38,925 bases of DNA, taken from NCBI GenBank assembly GCA_902518965.1, contig CABYIQ010000017.1, positions 1 to 38,925 of the forward strand, given 5' to 3'. Each line of letters begins with the position of its first letter. The first letter of the stretch is position 1. Under the pieces are notes generated by a model that was not told the DNA's origin, ran no database searches, and worked only from the letters and a program-made list of their open reading frames with translations. The DNA is from an uncultured SAR116 cluster alpha proteobacterium (GTDB lineage Bacteria > Pseudomonadota > Alphaproteobacteria > Puniceispirillales > Puniceispirillaceae). Both the position numbers and the translations under genes were made by a program. Positions 15,317-23,830 of the stretch are shown here, in pieces.

Positions 15317-16057
15317 ATGTTCGATCTCTCAAACAAAACGGTGTTTATTACGGGCATTGGTTCAGGAATTGGCCTCGCAACAGCCCAAGTGGCACTTAAA
15401 ATAGGTGCTACAGTTTATGGCACTGTTTTTTCTGAAGAACAGTCAGAAATAATAACCGGATATATTCCAAGTGAATGTATATACAAAGTCGATGTTAAAA
15501 ATTCAGATGAAATAGCTTTTGCTGTAGATGATGCGGCGAAATGTTCAGGTAAGTTAGATGGCATTGTTGCTGTTGCAGGTATTTTATCACTGCAAGAATT
15601 TACAAAAACTGATGATGTAATTTGGCACAACGTAATTGATACAAATTTATCTGGGTCGTTTTACTCTGCTAGAGCTGCTATTCCGCACTTGCAAAAGCAA
15701 GCAGCTGGCTCCATCGTTTTTGTCTCGAGTCAGATCGGTTTGGTGGGCCACCCGCTTGGCGCAGCTTACGCTGCATCAAAGGCAGGTATTAACGGTTTAA
15801 CAAAGTCTACTGCTGTAGAATTAGCTCCAAATTCTATTAGAGTAAATGCTGTTGCTCCCGGCCCAGTAGTGAGTGATATGACCGCGAAAGCACGCGCGGA
15901 TGAAAAACGCTACAATTCCCTTTTGGCTGACATTCCTATGGGCAGATTTGGACAACCTGAAGAGATTGCAACTATTATTAATTTCCTTTTGTCGGAAGCT
16001 AGTAGCTTTATCACTGGGCAAGTAATTGTTGCAGATGGGGGTTTTACAGCCCATTGA
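15317..16057 (+). CDS. Short-chain dehydrogenase/reductase
   Basis: The 246-residue classical SDR has TGIGSGIGLA at the NAD(P) phosphate loop (residues about 12-21), VAVAGIL in the NNAG position, FVSSQIG carrying the catalytic Ser, the YAASK Tyr/Lys pair, and a C-terminal ITGQVIVADGGFTAH. It should interconvert an alcohol and a ketone with NAD(P)H in the cytoplasm. The gene precedes the CMD-fold and GMC genes on the same strand. The 76-nt gap before the next gene allows either an operon or a separate promoter. The substrate is unknown. Confidence 0.92.
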   Translation: MFDLSNKTVFITGIGSGIGLATAQVALKIGATVYGTVFSEEQSEIITGYIPSECIYKVDVKNSDEIAFAVDDAAKCSGKLDGIVAVAGILSLQEFTKTDDVIWHNVIDTNLSGSFYSARAAIPHLQKQAAGSIVFVSSQIGLVGHPLGAAYAASKAGINGLTKSTAVELAPNSIRVNAVAPGPVVSDMTAKARADEKRYNSLLADIPMGRFGQPEEIATIINFLLSEASSFITGQVIVADGGFTAH

Positions 16058-16133
16058 TTGATAGGTTTTTTGTCCTTAGCTTTTTAGGCCCAGAAAAAAA
16101 TTCAAGTTTTACTAGGTGAGGAGGATATTGGTT

Positions 16134-16862
16134 ATGGGAGACAATAATTTGCCACAAACAGCTTCTGAAGTGGAACAAGTCCTTAGGTCATTGCACGAAA
16201 AAAGGGGGTATCTTCTCCCACATCATGGTTTGCTGGCTATCTCTTCGCCAAAGCTTTTAGATGCTTACGATGCCACATATACCCACATGACTCTTACAGA
16301 TCGGGTTCTGAGCCTTTATGAGAAAGAGGTAATTTGGTTAATAATTTTAGTCTCCACCTCTGAAGCGATCGCTACACACCATATTGATAGGCTCCGTAAA
16401 TCGGGAGGTGGGGAAACTGATTTGGAAGCGGCAATATCAGTGGCTAGTTGGGCGAATGGCGCAGACTATTTTAACTTTGTAGAAAAACATTGGGGACCAC
16501 ACCTAAGTGGTTTCAATGGTGTAAATAAATATCGTGAGGGTTTAGACAAATTAACCCAGCACTACAATATAAGCCAAAAAATAATTGAAATCGGCTTGGC
16601 TGCAGCCCATCAGTGCCACAGACGCTGGGATTGGGTTGCCGAACATATAAAAGGAGCTTATCAAGCAGCTGCAGATGAAGCAGCAATTGCTGAGGGTTTA
16701 GCATTAGCTATGTTCCCAGGTGGTGTACCCAACTTTGTTGATGCCTGTGATATTTGGCGCAAACTAATTCAGGATGGAAAAGTTTCCGCGAGCCCGCCTT
16801 ATAAAGCTTGGGCTAGCCTCACAGGGCAAGGTGGTTTTGATGAAGCTGTCGGCAAAAAATAG
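16134..16862 (+). CDS. Carboxymuconolactone decarboxylase-fold protein, double domain
   Basis: The start is the ATG at 16134, 9 nt after a near-perfect GAGGAGG ribosome site at 16118-16124, giving 242 residues (MGDNNLPQTASEVEQ). Two CMD/AhpD-like helical segments are visible: LIILVSTSEAIATHHIDRLR with its conserved His, and a second half around GLAAAHQCHRRWDWVAEHI. The AhpD CxxC redox pair is absent, so a peroxidase role is unlikely. Members of this fold decarboxylate or act as small-molecule lyases, and many are uncharacterised. It lies 2 nt upstream of the GMC oxidoreductase, so the two are almost surely co-translated and may handle successive steps (inference). Confidence 0.78.
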   Translation: MGDNNLPQTASEVEQVLRSLHEKRGYLLPHHGLLAISSPKLLDAYDATYTHMTLTDRVLSLYEKEVIWLIILVSTSEAIATHHIDRLRKSGGGETDLEAAISVASWANGADYFNFVEKHWGPHLSGFNGVNKYREGLDKLTQHYNISQKIIEIGLAAAHQCHRRWDWVAEHIKGAYQAAADEAAIAEGLALAMFPGGVPNFVDACDIWRKLIQDGKVSASPPYKAWASLTGQGGFDEAVGKK

Positions 16863-16864
16863 AA

Positions 16865-18484
16865 ATGGTGGATAAGGATTGGACACACATTATTATAGGT
16901 GCTGGCGCAGCTGGTTGTGTTCTTGCTTATCGCTTAGCAAAAAACAGTGACTTCAACGTACTGCTTATAGAGGCTGGCGGCACTGGATCCATGGATCCCA
17001 CTTTAAGTGTTCCGATGATGACGACAATTCTTTTAAGGGGAAACCGCCACGTATGGCAATATTTGACAGATGAAGAAAGTGGACTTGAAAACAGGAAAAT
17101 ATCACTACCCAGAGGAAAAGTATTAGGTGGTTCGACAGCAATAAACGGCATGGTCTATGCGCGTGGGCTTGGAATTGATTATGACACTTGGGCTCAATCC
17201 GGTTTAACTGATTGGTCGTGGTCTAATGTCCAGCCCTATTTTTTGAAAAGTGAGCGTTATTGTGGAAAAAATCCGGGCGAGTTGCATGGTAAAACAGGCT
17301 CCCTTACTGTATCTAGCCGTCAAAATTCGCTTTCTCCTCTTGTAGAGGCATTTGTAGAGGCAGGAATTGGGGCTGGCTATCCACGCTGTTTGGATTTTAA
17401 CGAACCTAATGCTGAGGGTTTTGGATATTATGACTTCACTATTCGAAAAGGGAGACGAGAAAGTGCAGCATCTGCCTTTTTAAATTCAGCACCAAAATTA
17501 AAAAACCTTCATATTAAGACAGGCTGTGAAGTTAAAAGGATCGTTTTTAAAGGCCAAAGAGCAAAAAGTGTAGAGGTAGTGCAATCTGGAAATACAAAAT
17601 ATTTTACCGCTGAACAGGAAATTGTTTTATGCGCTGGCGCTATCGGAACCCCCAGCATTTTATTGCGTTCAGGTATAGGAAACTCAGACGAATTAAAGAG
17701 TGTAAATATCAAAACATTTTTTCATGCGCCCGAAGTAGGAAAAAATTTGCATGATCATGTGCTGGTCAGGGTTGGTTACGGTGCTCCTGAGGAAGTTACT
17801 TTACATAAACTAACTAGAGTCGACAGGGCCGCATTCGCATTTTTCCAAGCGTGGTTGTTCGGTTTGGGCCCAATGACAGTTTTTCCCCTAGAGGCTGGTG
17901 CTTATATCAGAACAAAGGGAGAGGACATACCAACAATACAAAGTCATTTTATGCCTGCTCTATCCAGCGCGACGTTGCGTTTCAATCCATTTCAAAGCCT
18001 AGAAAATAATAAACCAGGTTTTATGGCAAACGCTTCTGTGATGCGACCTTTTAGCCGAGGTTTTATAATGGTAACGGGGCCAGAATTGAGAAGCCCACCA
18101 AAGATTCGCCTGAACTATCTTAGTGATGAAAGAGACATAGAGCATCTTTTAGAAGCAACTGAAATTCTCAGAGATGTATTTTCTCAGAGACAATTTGACT
18201 CTTTTAGAAAAGAAGAACTTTCTCCTGGTAAGCAAATTAAAACCAGAAAGTCCATTTCTACTTGGATTCGCCAAAGTGCTAGCACCGTCCATCACTTATG
18301 TGGAAGCTGTCGAATGGGTGTAGATGAAAACGCTGTTGTGAATGCTGAACTGCAAGTCAGAGGGATAGATGGCTTAAGAATTGCTGATGCATCAATTTTT
18401 CCATCAATTCCATCAGCAAATACAGCTGCACCAACCATTATGGTTGCTGAAAAAGCTGCTGAGTATATGTTAAATAGGAAATGA
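16865..18484 (+). CDS. GMC-family FAD oxidoreductase (choline/alcohol dehydrogenase type)
   Basis: The 539-residue cytoplasmic flavoprotein has IIGAGAAGCVLAYRLA (GxGxxG at residues 12-17), GKVLGGSTAINGMVYARG (GMC signature 1) and GAIGTPSILLRSGIG (signature 2). The active-site His477 lies in HHLCGSCRMG, with the C-terminal partner Asn519 in PSANTAAPT. Length and motifs fit choline dehydrogenase and aliphatic/aromatic alcohol dehydrogenases, which oxidise a primary or secondary alcohol to the carbonyl. It directly follows the CMD-fold gene. A 10-bp hairpin terminator lies immediately after its stop codon. The substrate is unknown. Confidence 0.93.
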   Translation: MVDKDWTHIIIGAGAAGCVLAYRLAKNSDFNVLLIEAGGTGSMDPTLSVPMMTTILLRGNRHVWQYLTDEESGLENRKISLPRGKVLGGSTAINGMVYARGLGIDYDTWAQSGLTDWSWSNVQPYFLKSERYCGKNPGELHGKTGSLTVSSRQNSLSPLVEAFVEAGIGAGYPRCLDFNEPNAEGFGYYDFTIRKGRRESAASAFLNSAPKLKNLHIKTGCEVKRIVFKGQRAKSVEVVQSGNTKYFTAEQEIVLCAGAIGTPSILLRSGIGNSDELKSVNIKTFFHAPEVGKNLHDHVLVRVGYGAPEEVTLHKLTRVDRAAFAFFQAWLFGLGPMTVFPLEAGAYIRTKGEDIPTIQSHFMPALSSATLRFNPFQSLENNKPGFMANASVMRPFSRGFIMVTGPELRSPPKIRLNYLSDERDIEHLLEATEILRDVFSQRQFDSFRKEELSPGKQIKTRKSISTWIRQSASTVHHLCGSCRMGVDENAVVNAELQVRGIDGLRIADASIFPSIPSANTAAPTIMVAEKAAEYMLNRK

Positions 18485-18513
18485 AGCCATCACCCAATAA
18501 TGAGTGATGGCTT
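18484..18513. terminator. Bidirectional terminator between GMC and TRAP genes
   Basis: AAGCCATCAC and GTGATGGCTT form a 10-bp stem around a 10-nt loop in the 39-nt gap between convergent genes. The first base overlaps the GMC stop codon. T-rich sequence follows only weakly, but position and symmetry fit a shared terminator. Confidence 0.7.
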
Positions 18514-18523
18514 ATATCAGGCT

Positions 18524-19507
18524 TTAAATAGACTGAATTTTGTCGTATGTGCCTGCTCCAAATATATCATCGGCAAGCTTTTTAATTGCTGGCTCTAGAG
18601 TTCTCTGAGCTGCTGATGCATCAAGCATCGGCGTGGTATCAGCACCGTTCAATTCTCTCCATTTTGCAAAGTTTGTCTTTTCAGCATCCTCTGTTGCTCT
18701 GAAGAAATCTTGAGGCTCAAGCTCATTGAATGTATCCACCAAAATTGATTGTTGTTCTTTAGACAGGCTATTCCAAGCACCAACATTCATCATCTGCTTG
18801 TCTAAGCCAATGCCCCAATCATTTTGATAGCAATATTTTGTTACCTCATAGAACTTCTGGCTGATCATTAAGTTTCCAAGCGTCGCCATGCCATCGACGA
18901 CACCTTGTTGTAACGCTCCATAAAGTTCATTAAATGGAATAACAGTTGGTTTGGCGCCAACCTGTTCGAGTCCCGCAATCACGCCTTCTATTGAAGGTGC
19001 CCGGATTTTCATTCCTTTGAGGTCATCAAAAGAATCTAATTTCTCTTTCGTGAAGAGTTTCCAAGGCCCAGCCCTTGCGACGCTTAAATAACGCAAACCA
19101 GAGTAACGTTTTTTTACCGCTGCATTTAGTTCATCGTATAGTAGCTCATTAGCAATTTTTTGCGCATGATTTGAGTTTCTAGCAAAATACGGGGCGTAAA
19201 ACACATCGAATTCTCTTAGGCCTGTGTAAGCACCATTATAAATGTGTACTGTACCAAGTGCAGTTCCATCTAAGACGTCTTTGCCACCGCCTATTGTGCC
19301 GGCTTTAATGTCAAAAGCTAGCGCACCATTTGTTCTTTTATTTACAAGATCTAGCCATTTTTTGGCAAACTTGTTTGACGCGCTATCTATATTTCCGGCA
19401 TTGCCATAAATAAGCATTTTTGCCGCCATTGATGGACCAGCAACGCCTGAAAGCAAGCCCGCTATACCCAAGCTTGTTATTCCTTGATTAAAGGTTCTTC
19501 TTTTCAT
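18524..19507 (-). CDS. dctP: TRAP transporter substrate-binding protein DctP
   Basis: The 327-residue periplasmic protein has an N-terminus MKRRTFNQGITSLGIAG ending in PSMAA, a twin-arginine-like signal. The DctP core is clear: MKIRAPSIEGVIAGLEQVGA near residue 160, the conserved Arg of which usually salt-bridges a substrate carboxylate, and FNELYGALQQGVVDGM. A strong AAGGAGGAG ribosome site precedes the ATG. It is the third gene after DctQ and DctM, with a 58-nt gap. It binds an organic acid that is probably the substrate of the adjoining catabolic genes (inference). Confidence 0.93.
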   Translation of the reverse strand: MKRRTFNQGITSLGIAGLLSGVAGPSMAAKMLIYGNAGNIDSASNKFAKKWLDLVNKRTNGALAFDIKAGTIGGGKDVLDGTALGTVHIYNGAYTGLREFDVFYAPYFARNSNHAQKIANELLYDELNAAVKKRYSGLRYLSVARAGPWKLFTKEKLDSFDDLKGMKIRAPSIEGVIAGLEQVGAKPTVIPFNELYGALQQGVVDGMATLGNLMISQKFYEVTKYCYQNDWGIGLDKQMMNVGAWNSLSKEQQSILVDTFNELEPQDFFRATEDAEKTNFAKWRELNGADTTPMLDASAAQRTLEPAIKKLADDIFGAGTYDKIQSI

Positions 19508-19565
19508 TTTCTCCTCCTTATAGTTGGACTAGCCAAGTTTTCTGCCGTTCTTCTTTTTGTATATT

Positions 19566-20861
19566 TTATCTATCGAAGACCATGTCCGGCAGGAATAATG
19601 TGATCCCAGGGAAGTAAGTAATTATTAGGAGCACAAATACTAAAATTAAAAAATATGGGATAGCTTCTTTGAATATTTCAATTACGCCAACACCCCCAAT
19701 TTGAGAGATTATAAATAAGTTTAACCCAATGGGCGGTGTTATCATCCCAATCATTAAGTTGAGCACCATCACAACACCAAAATGGACTTCATCAACCCCC
19801 AAGCCACCTAATAGTGGAAAAAGGACAGGTGCGATAATCAACATGATGGGTAGGATTTCCATTATCATTCCTAAGATAAGAAGAAGAATATTGATCATTA
19901 AGAGCAACACCCAAACTTCTGAACTTATGGCCAACATTGCGTCGGTAAGAATGATTCCCAAATTTTCTTTAACTGCGAGCCAAGCAAAAATTTTAGAAGT
20001 CGCAACCGTAAGCATTATAACTGATGTTGCGATGGCTGCATGAGACGCGGCTTCAACTATCTGTTTGAAACTCAGATTCCGGTAAAGAAATAGTCCCAAG
20101 AAAAGAACATAAAATGCAGCAACTGCAGCGGATTCAGTTGGCGTTGCCACGCCAAAAATGATTGCCCCAACAATAATTCCTGGGGCGATTAAGGCAGGTA
20201 TTCCCTCTTTAAATGAAACAGCCTTCTCTGCCGTTGTTGCCTTTTGTTCGACGGGGTAGTTTCGTTTTTTACATATCCACCATGTAACCACAAACATGCC
20301 CACAAACATTAAAATGCCTGGCACTACCCCACCAAGGAATAGTTGCCCAACAGATACGTTCACAATAGCCCCTAGAAGAACAAAAGATATTGACGGAGGA
20401 ACAATTGGACCCACAGTTGCAGCAGAGGCTATTACTGCGCTTGAGAAAGCTGGTTTAAAGCCACGCTTCTTCATTTCTGGTAACAAAACGGTTCCAGTCG
20501 CTGCAGCATCAGCTAATGCCGAACCTGAGCATCCTGACATTATAAAATTAGCCGTGACGCCAACATTTGCTAAACCACCATTTATGTGCCCAACCAATGT
20601 TGCCGCAAACCCAACTATTCTGCGTGTTACGCCAGTAACATTCATCAGCTCACCAGCGAAAATGAAAAGAGGTATGGCGAGCAAAACAAAAGAATTTACT
20701 CCCGATGTCATTTGTTGAGCAAATAAAACCATCGGAGTAAAATTATCTGTAAATTGAGCGAGGACTAAATAACCAAACCCTGCAATTCCAATAGCCCAAG
20801 CTATTTCCATTCCAAGAAGGGAAAAAACGAACAATAAAGCAATCATGGAAACCAGTAACAT
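19566..20861 (-). CDS. dctM: TRAP transporter large permease DctM
   Basis: The 431-residue protein has about twelve hydrophobic segments, beginning MLLVSMIALLFVFSLLGMEI. Typical DctM landmarks include GVTANFIMSGCSGSALADAA, VGPIVPPSISFVLLGAI, the charged loop LIAPGIIVGAIIFGVATPTE and a C-terminal LNLMIGMITPPIGLNLFI. It forms the sodium-coupled transport channel in the inner membrane with DctQ. Its start codon directly abuts the DctQ stop, so the two are co-translated. Confidence 0.95.
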   Translation of the reverse strand: MLLVSMIALLFVFSLLGMEIAWAIGIAGFGYLVLAQFTDNFTPMVLFAQQMTSGVNSFVLLAIPLFIFAGELMNVTGVTRRIVGFAATLVGHINGGLANVGVTANFIMSGCSGSALADAAATGTVLLPEMKKRGFKPAFSSAVIASAATVGPIVPPSISFVLLGAIVNVSVGQLFLGGVVPGILMFVGMFVVTWWICKKRNYPVEQKATTAEKAVSFKEGIPALIAPGIIVGAIIFGVATPTESAAVAAFYVLFLGLFLYRNLSFKQIVEAASHAAIATSVIMLTVATSKIFAWLAVKENLGIILTDAMLAISSEVWVLLLMINILLLILGMIMEILPIMLIIAPVLFPLLGGLGVDEVHFGVVMVLNLMIGMITPPIGLNLFIISQIGGVGVIEIFKEAIPYFLILVFVLLIITYFPGITLFLPDMVFDR

Positions 20862-21371
20862 TTAGCTTCCTTTCTCAACATTTATTTTATAGGTCTGGAT
20901 TGTAGATATCATCAGGCGCGTTTGATAAAAAAGCATCAAAATGCTTCCAACTGTGACAGGTGTGAAAAGCCATAAAAAGCTCCAGCCTGTTGATAACATT
21001 GAGCCACCGGCTTGTAATTTTAAAATGGGAATGCTGTACCATATCAGAGTGCCTAACATTATAAGCACAAGACAATGCATAAACGTTTCTAGTATTACCC
21101 GGGGCTTTGGAGCAAATTTGTCAATAAAGTGTGTTACACGAATGTTTCTACCTCGCTTTGTCGCGACAGCAATACCAAGGTAAGTCATCCACAAAAAGAA
21201 GACCCTTGGCGCTTCATCTGCCCAGAGCGGAGGTTCGTTAAACACATATCTCATAACAACAGCTACAAAAACGATTGTTGCTATAATCATTAGTAGTAGC
21301 CCAGATATGTAATGAAGCGCCTTTTCTAAAAATTCATCTAGTTTTCTTAAGCTTTCTATAATTGTCCCCAA
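20862..21371 (-). CDS. dctQ: TRAP transporter small permease DctQ
   Basis: The 169-residue protein has four hydrophobic helices (residues about 20-42, 50-70, 93-112 and 130-152). The family-typical VVMRYVFNEPPLWADEAPR follows helix 1 and an aromatic-rich YLGIAVATKRGRNIRV lies mid-chain. It is the first gene of the TRAP operon, divergent from the MmgE/PrpD gene across a 181-nt intergenic region. It is an accessory membrane subunit of the importer. Confidence 0.92.
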   Translation of the reverse strand: MGTIIESLRKLDEFLEKALHYISGLLLMIIATIVFVAVVMRYVFNEPPLWADEAPRVFFLWMTYLGIAVATKRGRNIRVTHFIDKFAPKPRVILETFMHCLVLIMLGTLIWYSIPILKLQAGGSMLSTGWSFLWLFTPVTVGSILMLFYQTRLMISTIQTYKINVEKGS

Positions 21372-21399
21372 TCTCTGTTTGAAACGATCAATTTAATGC

Positions 21400-21419
21400 A
21401 ACTCTTGTTTTCAAGTGTT
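21400..21419. promoter_or_regulatory. Imperfect dyad between dctQ and the MmgE/PrpD gene
   Basis: AACTCTTG and CAAGTGTT flank TTTT and pair at 7 of 8 positions. It sits in the 181-nt divergent region, which is otherwise AT-rich and shows no further clear signal beyond a TATAAA at 21519-21524. It is a candidate operator for both transcription units, low certainty. Confidence 0.33.
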
Positions 21420-21552
21420 CATCAAATAAAAACTTAAATCAATCACATTTGAACTGCGAAATTCTTAATTGAAACCACTCAGTAAAAATTGTTGATTTAT
21501 AAAAGAGGTTTAGCTCACTATAAATTTCTGAAATTTCGATTAAAATGGTCAC

Positions 21553-22911
21553 ATGTTAGAGAGAACTGAAAAGCTAGCCAAATTCTGCGCTGATACCACT
21601 TTTTCTCAGCTAGATTCTCAGGTCGTCGAAAGGTCAAAATTAATTTTTTCAGATACAATTGGTGCCATATTAGGTGGAATTGTTGAGCCTGAGGTAATAG
21701 CGTTTCTGAAAATTCGTGCTGGCCAAAAATCAAAAGACCGAAAAGTAAAAATAATTGGACTTAATAAATGGGCTGAGCAGTTTGATGCTTCTCTCATTCA
21801 TGGGATAGCTGGTACAACGTTAGAGATGGATGAAGGTAACCAATTTGCAAAGGGTCATCCTGCAATACATGTGTTACCGGCTCTCGTTTCAGTAGTTCAA
21901 TCACGCTTATTACCTCAAAATATTTCAGGCCAAGAATTTTTGAATGCCTTTGTTATTGGTTACGATGTAGGGGCACGAATAGGACTTGCTTCTCAGCTGA
22001 ATCCTCATATGCACCCACACGGGACGTGGGGTGTCATAGGTGCCGCAAGCGCTATTGGAGTCCTTTTGAAATTTGGCCACCGTGAGCATATGCAACTGAT
22101 GAATATTTCATCAAGCCTCACCACAGCTTCAAGTCGCAAAACAATGCTTCAGGGAGGTACGGTGCGCAACGTTTATGCTGGCCTATCTAATCAAATGGCA
22201 CATTTGGCGATTGATTTAATTCAATCAGGCTTCACTGGAGAAGTTGACGGGATTGGCTCTATTTTTGGCAACGTAGTATCAGAAAACCTTAATGATAATT
22301 TGTTATTGGAAAAATTAGGTCAACGTTTTGAAGTGATGCGCAATTATTTCAAACTACATGCATGCTGCAGGTTCAACCACGCAGCACTTGATTGTTTGCA
22401 TGATTTGATGCGTGACCATCAAGAATTATCTAATATTGAGCAAATTTCTTTCATTGATGTAGAGAGCTATAATCTTGCTGCGGAATTAAATGACCCCCGA
22501 CCCCAAAACATGCTTGCAGCAAAATTTTCAGTCCCTTTTGCTTTAGCAACGACACTTGTAAATAAAAACTCTCAAGTTTTGAGTTTTGCAGGTGACGCAC
22601 TGAAAAATGAAAAAACGATGGCATTATCAAAAAAGGTAAGTGTTAAAGAAATATCTTCAATGACAGAAATGTTGCCTGAATTTAGGCCTGCAAAAGTCAC
22701 TATTGGCATGAAAAGTGGTAAAGTTTTCCACCATTCTGTCAAAACTAATAAAGGAGATTGGCAATCTCCTTATTCAGCAGATGAGTTAGAGAATAAATTT
22801 CATTCACTAGCTAATCGCAGTCTTAGCCAAAAAAAGTCAAAGGTGCTTTATGACAAACTTCAAAATTTAGAACGAATTGCCGATATGCGGGAACTATTTC
22901 AATCAATTTGA
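21553..22911 (+). CDS. MmgE/PrpD family protein (dehydratase, decarboxylase or epimerase)
   Basis: The 452-residue protein matches the MmgE/PrpD fold. It has LEMDEGNQFAKGHPAIHVLP near residue 94, HPHGTWGVIGAAS near residue 155, a central KLHACCRFNHAALDCLHDL and a C-terminal smaller lid domain (AKVTIGMKSGKVFHHSV). The family covers 2-methylcitrate dehydratase, cis-aconitate decarboxylase and iminodisuccinate epimerase, all acting on small polycarboxylates. Its position divergent from a TRAP acid importer, near LeuCD-like and lyase genes, supports a carboxylic-acid catabolic role, but no classical prp operon genes adjoin it. The specific reaction is not assignable from sequence. Confidence 0.92.
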   Translation: MLERTEKLAKFCADTTFSQLDSQVVERSKLIFSDTIGAILGGIVEPEVIAFLKIRAGQKSKDRKVKIIGLNKWAEQFDASLIHGIAGTTLEMDEGNQFAKGHPAIHVLPALVSVVQSRLLPQNISGQEFLNAFVIGYDVGARIGLASQLNPHMHPHGTWGVIGAASAIGVLLKFGHREHMQLMNISSSLTTASSRKTMLQGGTVRNVYAGLSNQMAHLAIDLIQSGFTGEVDGIGSIFGNVVSENLNDNLLLEKLGQRFEVMRNYFKLHACCRFNHAALDCLHDLMRDHQELSNIEQISFIDVESYNLAAELNDPRPQNMLAAKFSVPFALATTLVNKNSQVLSFAGDALKNEKTMALSKKVSVKEISSMTEMLPEFRPAKVTIGMKSGKVFHHSVKTNKGDWQSPYSADELENKFHSLANRSLSQKKSKVLYDKLQNLERIADMRELFQSI

Positions 22912-22933
22912 AATTAGAGCTGATTAAAAGTAG

Positions 22934-23257
22934 CTAATTTGCTTTTTGGGTAAATAGCTTAACAGTTACTTTGCCCATACCGCCAAAATCAATTCCAGTA
23001 TCAAAACAGTCTAAATATGGAATGGTGACGGGCAGTGGATCTAAACCTGAAGCAGCTCTTTCTTTGGCAATCATTAGTGCAGGTTGGATGCGTGCTAGCA
23101 TACCCAAACACAGATTTGCTGTAGATTTTTCAGGTAAAAGTTTTCCATCTATATCAAATACGAAAGTTTCATTTTCCTTGATAAAATTTGCACAATGTCG
23201 TGCATGCTCAACTTTTGCAACTATTTCAATTTCAGATTTCTTATTTGCTTCTGTCAT
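22934..23257 (-). CDS. Small three-cysteine protein B (paralogue of its neighbour)
   Basis: I favour the ATG at 23257 (107 residues); another in-frame ATG at 23278 adds seven residues. The chain aligns without gaps over about 90 residues to the preceding gene product. Three Cys (22, 50 and 84 here) have spacings of 28 and 34 in both, as do the VFD and EKS motifs and RAxxGLxPL. The layout recalls small TIGR04076-type proteins with three Cys, from memory only. Its start overlaps the upstream paralogue by 17 nt, so the pair is co-translated and may form a heterodimer (inference). No function is known to me. Confidence 0.72.
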   Translation of the reverse strand: MTEANKKSEIEIVAKVEHARHCANFIKENETFVFDIDGKLLPEKSTANLCLGMLARIQPALMIAKERAASGLDPLPVTIPYLDCFDTGIDFGGMGKVTVKLFTQKAN

Positions 23258-23792
23258 CAGCCAAATTCCAATTTTCATCTAGAACAGCTTTTTTCATAAC
23301 TTCATGCGTTTTTGCGTTCCGCAGATATACTTTTACTCTGGCTTTGTTTTTAGCAAGGGTATCAGTCGTTTTTACACATTCAAAATGTGTCCATATTCTC
23401 GTTAGCGGATTAAGTCCCTCAGAAGCCCTGTCGAAACTCATATAAAAAACAGCTAATACTGGTGCCAAGAGGTGCATACAACATTCGATATTTGATTTCT
23501 CAGTTTTTAGTCGGTGCCGCATATCAAAAACGGCTACCTGTCCTCTTTTTACACCACATGTGCACCCTTCATCACTTATAACTTCTGCAACTACTTCATA
23601 ATCGTCTAGCCAAGTTACACCTAACCTTCGGCGTCCAGATAATAGATTTTTCACCTCTGGTGAAAGTCGATTGAAGTCTTCCTCGCTGAGGTCCAGTGCT
23701 CTTGAAAGTGGCTCCTTCAACTCGGAAAGATCATCGTTTTTGAGATAATCTGTTTCATAATGATATGTTGTTTCTTTGGGTTTTTTATTCAT
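23241..23792 (-). CDS. Three-cysteine protein A, with N-terminal extension
   Basis: The start at ATG 23792 gives 183 residues; a TTG at 23804 is the only alternative further up. Residues about 1-60 are a charged helical extension (LSELKEPLSRALDLSEEDFN). Residues about 66-156 align gaplessly with the next gene product, with shared Cys77, Cys105 and Cys139. Extra Cys79 and Cys104 give CTC and CC pairs, possible metal ligands. The gene follows the methyltransferase by 38 nt on the same strand. Conserved cysteines and tandem duplication suggest a metal- or cofactor-binding heteromer in the methyltransferase module (inference). The family is not recognised with confidence. Confidence 0.7.
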   Translation of the reverse strand: MNKKPKETTYHYETDYLKNDDLSELKEPLSRALDLSEEDFNRLSPEVKNLLSGRRRLGVTWLDDYEVVAEVISDEGCTCGVKRGQVAVFDMRHRLKTEKSNIECCMHLLAPVLAVFYMSFDRASEGLNPLTRIWTHFECVKTTDTLAKNKARVKVYLRNAKTHEVMKKAVLDENWNLADDRSK

Positions 23793-23830
23793 ATGTGAAT
23801 TCAAGCTTTAGAAACATGTCCTTTTCGAAA

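Noticed and set aside
20296-20718. 140-residue plus-strand open frame opposite DctM
   Set aside because: It lies wholly within a firmly identified DctM gene; repetitive Thr/Pro/Lys composition reflects the complement of a hydrophobic protein.
22911-22940. AAATTAG/CTAATTT hairpin between the MmgE gene and the three-Cys gene
   Set aside because: The stem is seven A/T-rich pairs with a long loop and overlaps both stop codons; too weak to call a terminator.
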